Assembly (NCBI GenBank): GCA_963846775.1
Contig: CAWJXB010000003.1
Coordinates: 248,001-312,000 of the forward strand
From: CAVYXA01 sp963846775
Lineage (GTDB): Bacteria > Verrucomicrobiota > Verrucomicrobiia > Chthoniobacterales > UBA10450
Reading direction: 5' to 3'
Length of the DNA stretch: 64,000 nucleotides
Position numbers and translations under genes: made by a program. Positions within the stretch are counted from its first letter, which is position 1. Each line of letters begins with the position of its first letter. Below the pieces are notes generated by a model that did not search any database, was not told where the DNA came from, and worked only from the letters and a program-made list of their open reading frames with translations. Shown one piece after another: positions 54,601 through 61,800 of the stretch.

Positions 54601-54898
54601 CCACGCGCGGTTTGTCCATGCGATCGAGGAATTGCCGCATGTACGGGCTGAACGTCTCCACGTAACGGCGCTGCCCCTCGGCGTAAATGGTCTCGAACGC
54701 GAGCGACGATTTTCCACTGCCGCTCGGGCCGGTCACGACGGTCAGTTTTCCCAGCGGAAGATCGACATCGATCCCTTTGAGATTATTCTGACGCGCTCCG
54801 CGAATCTCGACGCAGCTCGTCTGGTACGGCGCGATGACGCATTCCTTCTCAGCAACCTTCGAACCCACTGGAAACAATTCCAGATGCCTGCACGTCAC
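48668..54898 (-). CDS. uvrA: Double-length UvrA (two fused UvrA modules)
   Basis: 2076 residues from a GTG at 54898, about twice the usual 940. Four Walker A motifs (TGPSGSGKSS, TGVSGSGKST, TGLSGSGKST, TGISGSGKST) and four signature motifs (LSGGE, each followed by a QR pair) show two complete UvrA modules, ~1-1130 and ~1195-2076. Zinc-finger cysteine pairs are present in each (CPSCGREI, CPECRGFG, CERCSGTG; CPDCDLPV, CQECGGFG, CETCRGQG). Both modules keep Walker B DEP, so both may be active. Four stretches unlike UvrA are inserted in frame (see repeat entries). It recognises DNA damage with UvrB in nucleotide-excision repair. Upstream it is bounded by MITE copy 2. Confidence 0.95.
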   Translation of the reverse strand: MTCRHLELFPVGSKVAEKECVIAPYQTSCVEIRGARQNNLKGIDVDLPLGKLTVVTGPSGSGKSSLAFETIYAEGQRRYVETFSPYMRQFLDRMDKPRVDDIRGIPPAIAIEQSNPVKTSRSTVGTMTEINDYLKLLWPRVAKAFCPSCGREIRPETAKSIADQIVAQFSETSAPKASAAQDDKRETAPTVLVTFWVAVPAKTEPGRFFEFLQQQGYLRVWTDNRVVRVDVVPKKIKRLGPRVQVIQDRIGMTEGNRARLVEAVETALRFGKGKVNVVPIAENAERRTPNTERPTSHISHLTSHEHPFSTGWHCAHCDLDIRPPTPGLFSFNNPLGACPECRGFGRTIALDLNKAIPDRSLSVRQGVVRAFRGLEFGESQKDLLRACARQEIDIDVPFEELPKADQQFVIEGEKRSGEYSDEDYENDRWYGVRGFFRWLESKTYKMHVRVLLSRYRAYTTCPKCNGGRFQLEALNYKIGAAASQPPSGAWKSSSPYFTLPDFQALSISHARDFLAKLEISPNDSTAQTLREEICARLNYLCEVGVGYLTLDRSTRTLSGGEVQRVNLTTCLGASLVNTLFVMDEPSVGLHPRDVGRLVRAMHHLRDKGNTLLVVEHEEQIIRAADNLIDIGPGRGERGGELVWSGPLPDFLARDCSVPGSARILRAGEGILPSRTFPGNQNRAKRRIESLDTKGASSPQNAATSTLQGCAPQSLTRDYLTGRKSIPVPKNRRKSTGSIKIAGARQHNLKNIDVDIPLGVFTCVTGVSGSGKSTLIHDVLYRNLLVAKGQQCDHEPGACQSVTGAHRIAEVIMVDQSPLTRTPRSTPILYLGLYDRVRELFAAQPEAMSQGLTASAFSFNSGNGRCERCSGTGFEKIEMQFLSDLYVRCAECEGRRFQPHVLKVQVQGKSIHDLLELTVTEAIQFFAQIGEQNDRRPSLYEGEEEQPSPGCGSAGAQRQMRVDRAVEISDRLKVLEEVGLGYVRLGQPLNTLSGGESQRLKLVGHLAEGGNAQPRKKGNGAGCSTPNPVKKETGQAAQRQNGEVFRHRQSAIGNLFIFDEPTTGLHFDDVSMLLGLFQRLVAHGHSIAVIEHNLEVIKCADWIVDLGPEAGEDGGEVVATGTPEEVATVERSHTGKFLREVLGSARGSRAIFGGPPKTVSGRNIYIGAESEVARAAEEPFGQRPDGARQRRALLNPKTNGAIAIHGAREHNLKNIDVEIPRDQMVVITGLSGSGKSTLAFDILFAEGQRRFLDSMSPYARQFVEQLEKPDVDLVEGLPPSVAIEQRVTRGGGKSTVATVTEVYHFLRLLFAKTGTQFCPDCDLPVEKQSLAAIVKQVEIAAKRGPLKVLAPLVKARKGFHTDVARWAERQGFDTLYVDGMLMPIAHFRKLERFKEHTIDVVVGVIDAKRILKARNLTQRALEIGRGTAHLLDSKDRLTVMSTEMSCPGCGRAFEELDPRLFSFNSPHGACQECGGFGEIWDQDRQLGQSDDGESALENELAAERESEWIGENETRECPRCYGSRLNEVARHVRVQGCTIDNLTALSASEAARKIDQLRFRGAHQTIASELLPEIRQRLRFMENVGLGYLALGRSAKTLSGGESQRIRLAAQLGSNLRGVLYVLDEPTIGLHPRDNLRLLDTLSALRQKGNSLVIVEHDEETMRRADHIIDLGPRAGVHGGTVVATGTLRDIERAKNSETGRCLKTPLCHPIRRARRSLSDVENWIEIRKASANNLKDVDVRFPVGRLSVITGISGSGKSTLMHEVLWPAVRDELDQRKRTGNGALFKLVSGAGEIEAVYEVDQSPIGKTSRSTPGTYIKVFDEIRQLYAQLPVSRVRGYSASRFSFNAEGGRCETCRGQGAIKLEMNFLPSALVPCEECAGRRYNPQTLEVLYNDKSIGDVMEMTIEEAAQFFSAHPKIARPLDLLVDTGLGYLKLGQPSPTLSGGEAQRLKLVTQLKRGVSRAANERLRKMRKPGSTLYLLEEPTIGLHMADVELLLKVLHRLVDEGNTVIVIEHNLSVIAEADYIVDLGPEAGASGGEVVATGTPEQVAKNRISRTAPFLRELLNSSRANKGRSP
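51322..51474. repeat. Low-conservation insert D joining the two UvrA modules
   Basis: Residues ~1142-1192 of the double UvrA (GSARGSRAIFGGPPKTVSGR and then RQRRALLN) do not belong to either UvrA module and fill the linker. The sequence has the GC-rich, inverted-repeat style of the dispersed intergenic repeats, e.g. GGCACGCGAGCCACGTGCGC. Because the frame is open throughout, it is translated. Confidence 0.5.
51741..51875. repeat. In-frame insert B in uvrA: 14-bp and 41-bp tandem repeats
   Basis: Two perfect 14-bp copies of TTGCCGATGGCGGA (51741-51768) are followed by two copies of the 41-bp unit (CAGCCTGCCCCGTTTC...TTACGGGGTTG) also found at 46583-46671. They sit between the signature motif and Walker B (FIFDEPTTGLHFDD) of the second ATPase of module 1. 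In normal UvrA only a short linker separates these. The product is a Lys/Gln/Asn-rich surface loop. The open frame is kept. Confidence 0.85.
52768..52939. repeat. In-frame insert C in uvrA
   Basis: About 57 residues (starting DCSVPGSARILRAGEG, ending ATSTLQGCAPQ) separate SGPLPDFLAR from SLTRDYLTGRKSIPVP, which are adjacent in ordinary UvrA. The underlying DNA has inverted pieces such as GAAGGCAGAATGCCTTC typical of intergenic palindromes in this genome. No stop interrupts the frame. Confidence 0.65.
53987..54049. repeat. In-frame insert A in uvrA: nine heptamers
   Basis: Four copies of GTGAGAT are followed by five of the GTTGGGC/GTTCGGC type: nine 7-bp units, 63 bp, exactly 21 codons. They encode an Arg/Thr/Ser/His-rich peptide (PNTERPTSHISHLTSH) just before the first zinc-binding segment (WHCAHCDLDI). 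Nine units keep the reading frame; one unit more or less would break it. Confidence 0.92.
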
Positions 54899-54935
54899 GC
54901 AAATTTCTGGCTATCTCAAGGAACGACGGCCGGGG

Positions 54936-55142
54936 GGTAGTGTTTGCTCATTGTCAGTTTGCCCTCACTGCCGCGCTTTGCGCGTGCGTCTCTCCCGGCG
55001 GGAGAGAGGAACCGGAGAGCGAGATCTGAGGCCGCGTCGTTAGTCTCTCCCGTCGGGAGAGACGGACGCGAAGCGCCAGTAAGGGCCAGTCCGATTGGTC
55101 CACTTTTCCAAAATGGCCAACTGACAACTCACAAGCACTACC
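54936..55142. mobile_element. MITE copy 2
   Basis: A 207-bp copy, the shortest of the three, with ends GGTAGTGTTTGCTCATTGTC and CAACTCACAAGCACTACC and the same internal palindromes. The 9-bp flanks CGGCCGGGG (54927-54935) and CGGCTTGGG (55143-55151) agree at 7 of 9 positions, as expected of an older target duplication. It lies 38 bp upstream of the uvrA start, so it may carry or disturb the uvrA promoter. Confidence 0.88.
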
Positions 55143-55201
55143 CGGCTTGGGCGGCCGTCGCTTTTAAGATTGGCGGCGGGGAAGCCGTCACCCCGTCGTT
55201 G

Positions 55202-56143
55202 CTAAAGCGAAGAAATAGTCTGCTCCATTCGCTTGCGCATTTTTGCGTCGGGAATGCGACCGGTGCCCCCTTTCAGATTGTCTTCCAGATGCTCCGGTTT
55301 GTTTGTTGCCGGAATGACGCAGGTGACCGCCGGGTGCGCGATGATCCATTTCAGAAAAAATTGCGCCCAGGATCGACAATCGAACTCGGCCGCCCAATTG
55401 GGCAACGTTTTCGCGCGGACCCGACGGAAGAGATCGCCAGCGCCGAATGGTCGATTGACGATGACGGCAAGCTGTCGATCCTGGGCGAGCGACAGGATGC
55501 TTTGCTCGGCTTCGCGCTCCATCAACGAGTAATTGATCTGGAGAAAGTCGAGCTGCTCGCTCCGCAAAATTTTTTCCACGGCTGCGAACGCGGTGGCATC
55601 ATAATGCGTGATGCCGATGTAACGAAAACGGGCTTGTGCTTTCCAATCCCGCATCGTCGCGAGCTGCGTCTCAACATCGACCAGATTATGGACCTGCATC
55701 AGGTCGATGCGGTTCGTTTGCAGCCGCCTGAATGAGCGTTCCATCGAATCAATCCCAGCTTGTTTCCCATGCGTCCAGACTTTCGTCGCGAGAAAAAGTT
55801 TCTCCCGCAGACCAAGCGAATGGCTGAGCTCGCCGATCACTTCCTCGGCCCGTCCATACATCGGCGACGAATCAATGACTCGCCCGCCGAGTTTCACAAA
55901 GAGCGCCAACACATCAGCAAGCTGTTTCCGATATTCCGGCGTCAGATCGACGTCGAACGCCTGCCACGTGCCGAGCCCAATCACCGGCAGCTTTTCACCA
56001 GACCCAGGAATCGCGCGCATCAACATCGCTGATGATTCGCTTTTCGCCTGGCCGGACGCCTGACGGATTGGCCAAAGCAGACCGGCTGTCGCGCCGCCGA
56101 TTAATTTCGCAGCCTCGCGTCGCGTGATCCTGTTTTTTGTCAT
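55202..56143 (-). CDS. Tat-exported aldo/keto reductase
   Basis: 313 residues. The N-terminus RITRREAAKLIGGATAGLL is a twin-arginine signal (RR motif, hydrophobic stretch, then QAS). The AKR barrel shows VIGLGTWQAFDVD, the catalytic Asp/Tyr in VIDSSPMYGRAEEV, Lys in FLATKVWTHG and His in LMQVHNLVDVETQ. SILSLAQDRQLAVIVNRPFG and CVIPATNKPEHLEDNL form the NADP-binding end. It probably reduces an aldehyde or ketone in the periplasm with a pre-bound cofactor; the substrate is unknown. It is divergent from the epimerase gene. Confidence 0.93.
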   Translation of the reverse strand: MTKNRITRREAAKLIGGATAGLLWPIRQASGQAKSESSAMLMRAIPGSGEKLPVIGLGTWQAFDVDLTPEYRKQLADVLALFVKLGGRVIDSSPMYGRAEEVIGELSHSLGLREKLFLATKVWTHGKQAGIDSMERSFRRLQTNRIDLMQVHNLVDVETQLATMRDWKAQARFRYIGITHYDATAFAAVEKILRSEQLDFLQINYSLMEREAEQSILSLAQDRQLAVIVNRPFGAGDLFRRVRAKTLPNWAAEFDCRSWAQFFLKWIIAHPAVTCVIPATNKPEHLEDNLKGGTGRIPDAKMRKRMEQTISSL

Positions 56144-56182
56144 TCCGACCGAAGTGGAGGAGTCTCATACTCTAATCTCGAT

Positions 56183-57310
56183 ATGAACTCCACAACCACC
56201 CGCCGCCAATTTATCAAAATGTCCGCCGCAACCGCTTTTGCCGCGAGCACAAGATCGATATCTCTGTTTGCGGAGAAATCGGTGAAACCATTACACATTC
56301 TGATCCTTGGTGGGACAGGGTTCACCGGTCCCTATCAAGTGCGTTATGCGCTCAGCCGCGGCCACAAGGTCACAACCTTTAATCGCGGCAAAACTCATCC
56401 GGGCGAATTGCCGCCCGAAGTGGAGCAACTTGTCGGCGATCGCAACGGCAAACTTGATGCGTTGAAAAATCGAAAATGGGATGTCGTGATCGACAACCCG
56501 ACGACGTTGCCGGTATGGGTGCGTGACGCCGCGCAAATCCTGAAAGGCAATGTCGAACGCTACGTTTTCATTTCCACCATTTCCGTTTACCCAGAATCAA
56601 GCAACGGCCCCGACGAGAATTCGCCCCTCGAGAAATACGAGGGACCAGATCCCTACCAGGAGACGCTCGCAGCGATGAAAGCGAACGGCTACAAAACTTA
56701 CGGCCCGCTCAAGGCGCTTTCGGAAAAAGAAGCGGAAAAGTGGTTTCCCGGGAAGACGTTGATCGTTCGACCAGGATTGATCGTCGGACCGCGGGATGAA
56801 ACAGACCGGTTTACTTATTGGCCGGTGCGGATCGATCGGGGCGGTGAAGTCCTGGCGCCCGGTTTGCCTAACGATCCAGTGCAGTTTATCGATGCCCGCG
56901 ATCTGGCCGAGTGGACGATTCGAATGGTGGAAAATCGCGAGGCCGGAATTTACAACGCAACTGGTCCGGGCAAGCCGCTTACCATTGGCGGCATGCTCGA
57001 ACAAGTAAAAGCGGCGCTGAATCCACGCGCGAAGTTGACCTGGATCAGCGAAGATTTTCTCAAGCAACAGAAAGTCGAGGCATGGTCGGACATGCCAGTG
57101 TGGACCGGGGGAGAGAGCGGTTTGGCGCGCGCCAAAATTGATCGCGCGCTCGCGAAAGGATTAACGTTTCGGTCGCTCGGTGAGACCGCACGGCAGACGC
57201 TGGCCTGGTTCAAATCGCTCCCGCAAGATCGACAGTCGAAGCTGCGCGCCGGCCTGACGCCCGAGCGCGAGGCCGAAGTCCTCGCGACGTGGCACAAGGC
57301 GCGCGGATAA
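56183..57310 (+). CDS. Tat-exported NAD-dependent epimerase/dehydratase (SDR)
   Basis: 375 residues. It opens with a Tat signal (TTRRQFIKMSAATAFAAST) and then an extended SDR fold. The Rossmann motif is GGTGFTGPYQ, followed by VISTISVY-type active-site residues (FISTISVYPESS), IVRPGLIVGPRDETDRFTYW and VQFIDARDLAEWTIRMVENR. Unlike classical epimerases, the Tyr-x3-Lys appears as YGPLKALSEKEAEKW. Substrate unknown; similar proteins in Verrucomicrobiota and Planctomycetota are annotated as sugar or isoflavone-type reductases. It shares a 39-bp divergent promoter region with the Tat aldo/keto reductase, so the two may act in one periplasmic pathway. Confidence 0.9.
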   Translation: MNSTTTRRQFIKMSAATAFAASTRSISLFAEKSVKPLHILILGGTGFTGPYQVRYALSRGHKVTTFNRGKTHPGELPPEVEQLVGDRNGKLDALKNRKWDVVIDNPTTLPVWVRDAAQILKGNVERYVFISTISVYPESSNGPDENSPLEKYEGPDPYQETLAAMKANGYKTYGPLKALSEKEAEKWFPGKTLIVRPGLIVGPRDETDRFTYWPVRIDRGGEVLAPGLPNDPVQFIDARDLAEWTIRMVENREAGIYNATGPGKPLTIGGMLEQVKAALNPRAKLTWISEDFLKQQKVEAWSDMPVWTGGESGLARAKIDRALAKGLTFRSLGETARQTLAWFKSLPQDRQSKLRAGLTPEREAEVLATWHKARG

Positions 57311-57397
57311 TTGTGGACGAAACGTTGGGCAGCGAAGACGTGATTGGATTTCAGTCGCCGCCGCCTTGATAAAGCAACTTGGGTCGCACCGGAGCCA

Positions 57398-57622
57398 GGT
57401 AGTGTTTGATAATTGTCAGTTTGCCCTCACCGCCGCGGTCCGAGCCGGACTGGCATGGCGCGCGTGCGTCTCTCCCGGCGGGAGAGAGGGACCGGAGAGC
57501 GAGATTTGAGGCCGAGCCGTTGGTCTCTCCCGCTGGGAGAGACGCACGCGAAGCGTCAGTGAGGGCCAATCCGATTGCTCCACTTTTCCAAAATAGCCAA
57601 CTGACAACTCACAAGCACTACC
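57398..57622. mobile_element. MITE copy 3 with perfect 9-bp target duplication
   Basis: A 225-bp copy with ends GGTAGTGTTTGATAATTGTC and CAACTCACAAGCACTACC. It is flanked on both sides by CCGGAGCCA (57389-57397 and 57623-57631), a perfect 9-bp duplication. It carries about 20 bases absent from copy 2 near 57454-57473. The rest of the 57311-57781 gap shows nothing else recognisable. Confidence 0.92.
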
Positions 57623-57781
57623 CCGGAGCCAGAATCGCTCCTTTATATGATTGACTCAGAACTACACATCCGGCCTAATACGCGTGTCGAAGCGCGTTTG
57701 CTTCGATGTCGTTCGTCTTGAAAGGGTGCGTGGGCTTCTGGACGCGCTTCCTCAAACCTAACCAGAAAGAAAAAAGCACCC

Positions 57782-58570
57782 ATGAAATTACTCATCGTCA
57801 CTCTCGTGGCCGTCACCGGGGTCGGCCTTTGCGCCACACCCCTGGCACTCGCCGCCGAAGATTCCTTCGTCGGAAAATGGAAGTTTAATCCCGACAAGAG
57901 CGAGCTGAACGGTCTCACTTACAAAGTGGAAGATGCCGGGAATAACCAATATAAGTTCATTTTTGGCGACGACGGCGAAACCGTTTCTCTCGATGGCAAA
58001 CCGCACATGACCAAGTACGGCAATACCTGGTCGGTGACTAAGAGCGGGTCGAACGGCTGGCACTGGGTTACGAAACGAAACGGCAAAACGATCAACGATG
58101 CCACGTGGACGGTGTCAGAAGACGGCGCCACCTCCACTTACGTCAGCACCGAGACGCGGCCCGACGGCTCGGACTCTCACGATCAGACAAAGCTCAAGCG
58201 AACCGCCGGCAGCTCCGGTTTGGTGGGCACATGGGAGAGCACCGAAATCAAAATCGGCATGCCCACCACCCTCGAGATGGCGGCGTGGGGTAATGATGGC
58301 TACTCGATGAAAAATCCGGTCTACAAGGGAGAAACCGATTTCAAGCTCGATGGGAAAGAGAGCACGCCGAAAGGCCCGCGAGTCGCCAAAGGCACCACCG
58401 TCTCCGGCAAAAAAATCGACGACCGGACGCTGGAACTCACCTATAAGCTCAAGGGGAAAACGACCGAGACCGATCGCTGGGAGCTTTCGGCCGATGGCAA
58501 AACGTTGACCGACACAATCACCTATCCCGGCGTTGATAAAAAGGAAGTGGACGTTTTCGAGCGCCAATAG
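57782..58570 (+). CDS. Secreted two-repeat beta protein of unknown function
   Basis: 262 residues with a signal peptide (MKLLIVTLVAVTGVGLCATP, cleaved near ALAAED). Two halves are each a lipocalin-like unit: FVGKWKFNPDKSELNGLTYK with GNTWSVTKSGSNGWHWVTKR, and LVGTWESTEIKIGMPTTLEM with DRWELSADGKTLTDTITYPG. GxW at the start of each half suggests a repeated barrel. I do not recognise a specific family. A 14-bp hairpin follows 20 bp after the stop. Confidence 0.8.
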   Translation: MKLLIVTLVAVTGVGLCATPLALAAEDSFVGKWKFNPDKSELNGLTYKVEDAGNNQYKFIFGDDGETVSLDGKPHMTKYGNTWSVTKSGSNGWHWVTKRNGKTINDATWTVSEDGATSTYVSTETRPDGSDSHDQTKLKRTAGSSGLVGTWESTEIKIGMPTTLEMAAWGNDGYSMKNPVYKGETDFKLDGKESTPKGPRVAKGTTVSGKKIDDRTLELTYKLKGKTTETDRWELSADGKTLTDTITYPGVDKKEVDVFERQ

Positions 58571-58590
58571 CAGCCTGACCTAACGGGCGA

Positions 58591-58625
58591 CACCGTCTGT
58601 CGTCATTACCCGACGGCGGACGGTG
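58591..58625 (+). terminator. Stem-loop after the secreted protein gene
   Basis: CACCGTCTGTCGTC (58591-58604) pairs with GACGGCGGACGGTG (58612-58625) with two G-U pairs and a 7-nt loop. It lacks a run of Ts, so it may be a rho-dependent or processing hairpin rather than a classical terminator. The rest of the 58571-58824 gap has fragments of the ACCACGAAT-type repeat. Confidence 0.45.
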
Positions 58626-58805
58626 CTTTCGGTCGCAGCGCAATAGATCTGATTCGTGACTATTCGTGGAATTGGTGTCTTCATTCGCGCCTGCCTCGCC
58701 GTGACTGAACCGAAGACGCGTCATTCGCGGGTTGGAAGCGCAATTACTGCACAGCAAAACGCAATCGGGGTACATCGCTCCAGGCCTGGAGCGGCTAGGG
58801 TCTTT

Positions 58806-58822
58806 GCGAATTTAAAATTCGC
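58806..58822 (+). promoter_or_regulatory. Palindrome immediately before the nifJ start
   Basis: GCGAATTT-A-AAATTCGC is a perfect 8-bp inverted repeat ending 2 nt before the ATG at 58825, covering the position of the ribosome-binding site. It could be an operator for a dimeric regulator or an RNA hairpin that blocks translation. No typical Shine-Dalgarno is otherwise present; a second ATG at 58837 is an alternative start. Confidence 0.5.
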
Positions 58823-58824
58823 TT

Positions 58825-61800
58825 ATGAGCCTGGCAATGGCAGAGGAAGAAAAATCGACAAAGGCCGGATCATCGAAAAGAGAATATCCGGTTCCCGCAT
58901 TCGGGCCTGATTTCAAAACGCTCGATGCGAATGAAGCGGTGGCGCGCGTTGCCTACGCGCTGAACGAGGTGATCGCTATTTATCCGATCACGCCGGCGTC
59001 GCCCATGGGTGAATGGGCCGACGCGTGGTCGGCGGGCCGGGCGAAGAATCTTTGGGGCACCGTTCCCGAGGTTATCGAAATGCAGAGCGAAGGCGGAGCG
59101 GCCGGGGTTATTCATGGAGCGCTTCAGACCGGGGCTCTGAGCACGACGTTCACTTCGTCGCAGGGGTTGCTCCTGATGATTCCAAACATGTACAAGATTG
59201 CCGGCGAACTGACGCCGACGGTGTTTCACGTAGCGGCGCGCTCGCTGGCGGCGCAGGCGTTGTCGATCTTCGGCGATCACAGCGATGTGATGGCAGCGCG
59301 CGCGACCGGTTGGGCGATGCTCTGTTCCGCTTCCGTTCAGGAAGCGCAAGATTTTGCCCTGATTGCGCATGCGGCTACGCTCGAATCGCGGATTCCGTTT
59401 CTTCATTTCTTCGATGGATTCCGCACTTCGCACGAGATCGCGAAGATCGATATCGTCCCGGACGATGTGCTAAAGGAAATGATCGATGAAACGCGCGTCA
59501 TCGAACATCGCGCCCGCGCGTTGTCGCCAGATCATCCCGTGATCCGCGGCACAGCGCAAAATCCTGATGTGTACTTCCAGGCGCGCGAAGCGGTAAATCC
59601 GTTGTACGCCGCATGCCCGGAGATTGTGAGGCGGACGATGGATCGTTTTGCCGGGCTCACTGGCCGCCGTTATGGATTGTTCGAATATCACGGCGCCACC
59701 GATGCCGAGCGCGTGATTGTGTTGATGGGCTCGGGTTGTGAGGCAGCACATGAGACTGTCGATTCTCTCGGTGCGCTCGGCGAAAAAGTCGGCGTGTTGA
59801 AGGTGCGACTTTATCGGCCATTCGGTGCGCGCGCTTTTGTCGAAATGCTTCCCAGGACGGTCCGCAGGATCGCGGTTCTTGATCGCACAAAAGAACCGGG
59901 CGCGGGCGGCGAACCACTTTATCTCGATTGCGTGAACGCGCTCTACGAGAATGGGCGGCGCGATGTCGATATGGTCGGCGGCCGCTACGGGCTGTCCTCG
60001 AAGGAATTCACGCCGGCCATGATCAAGGCCATCTTCGACCATCTCGCGCAGCCGCAGCCGAAGAATCATTTCACCATCGGTATCGATGACGATCTTTCGC
60101 ATACGAGTTTGGCCTTCGATCCGGAATTTTCGATCGAACCTGACGACGTTGTGCGGGCGCAATTCTTCGGCCTGGGATCGGACGGCACGGTGGGTGCGAA
60201 CAAGGAATCGATCAAAATTATCGGCGAAAACACCGATCACTTTGCCCAGGGATTTTTTGTTTACGACTCGAAGAAGGCGGGCGCGATGACGGTGTCGCAT
60301 TTACGCTTCGGTCCGAGGCCGATTCGTTCGACCTACCTGATCGACCGGGCAAAATTCGTGGCCTGTCATCAGCCGTTCCTTCTCGAGCGGTGCGACCTTC
60401 TGAAGGATTTGGCGAAGAGCGGAACGTTTCTGCTGAATTCGCCACTTGGCCGTGACCGGGTCTGGGCACGGTTGCCGGCGAACGCGCAGCAGAGACTGAG
60501 CGACAGGAAGGCCCGCTTCTTCGTGATCGACGCCAACAAAGTGGCGCGGGATTGCGGATTGGGCGGCCGCATCAACACCGTGATGCAGACCTGTTTTTTC
60601 GCCATCTCCGGGGTGTTGCCCCCGGAGCAGGCCCTAGCCGCCATCAAGGAATCGATCCGCACGACCTACCGCAAGAAAGGCGATGAAGTGGTCGAGAAAA
60701 ACTTGTGTGCGGTGGATGATACGTTGTCGCATCTGCAAGAGGTCGAAGTGCCAGCACACGCCACCGCGGACGGCCCGAATCACAATGGCCAACTGGCCGG
60801 TGCGCCGTCCTTCGTGAAAAATGTTCTCGGTGAAATCATGCTCGGTCGCGGCGATCGCGTGCCGGTGAGCGCGTTGCCTAACGACGGCACATATCCGACC
60901 GGCACGACCCGATGGGAAAAGCGCAATCTCGCCGCTGAAATCCCGGTGTGGGACCCGGCGGTGTGCATTCAGTGCGGGAAATGCGTGCTGGTTTGTCCGC
61001 ACGCCGTTATCCGAAGTAAAGTGTATCAGGCGAGCGCGCTGGAAGGTGCGCCATCTGCATTCAAGTCCGCCAAGGCGCGTCTGCCGGATTGGAAGGAACT
61101 GAACTACACGCTGCAGGTGGCGGCCGAAGATTGCACCGGCTGCGGCATTTGCGTGGACGTTTGCCCGGCGCGGAACAAGTCCGAGGCCCGGCTAAAGGCG
61201 ATCAATATGCAGCCGCAGCTGCCTCTTCGGGAAGCGGAACGAGCGAACTGGAACTTCTTCCTGTCGCTGCCGGAAATGGATCGGCGACAGATCTCGACCG
61301 CGAACGTGCGAGCCATGCAAGTGCAGCAACCGCTGTTCGAGTTCTCCGGAGCGTGTGCGGGTTGCGGCGAAACGCCGTACATCAAATTGCTTACGCAGTT
61401 GTTTGGCGACCGGCTGATCATCGCGAATGCGACCGGTTGCTCGTCGATCTACGGCGGCAATCTGCCAACCACGCCCTACACGCAAAATCGAGATGGGCGC
61501 GGCCCGGCCTGGGCGAATTCGCTTTTCGAAGACAACGCCGAGTTCGGTCTCGGCTTCCGGGTTTCGATCGACAAACAGCAGGAGTTTGCCGGCGAATTAC
61601 TTCAGCAACTGTCGCCGCAGATCGGGCGACGATTAGCCACAGCAATCTTAAATGCTCGGCAACGCGACGAAGCAGATATATTCGATCAGCGAGCACGCGT
61701 CGCCGAGTTGAAGCACCGGCTGGAAGCGTTAGGCGATACGCAGGCGAAACGATTGCTCGCGCTCGCCGACATGCTTGTGCGCAAAAGCGTCTGGATCGTC

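Noticed and set aside
48668..54898. uvrA as two separate genes artificially fused
   Set aside because: The frame is open throughout, the linker at ~1142-1192 contains no stop or new start with a ribosome-binding site, and the motifs of both modules are complete, so a real fused protein is favoured.
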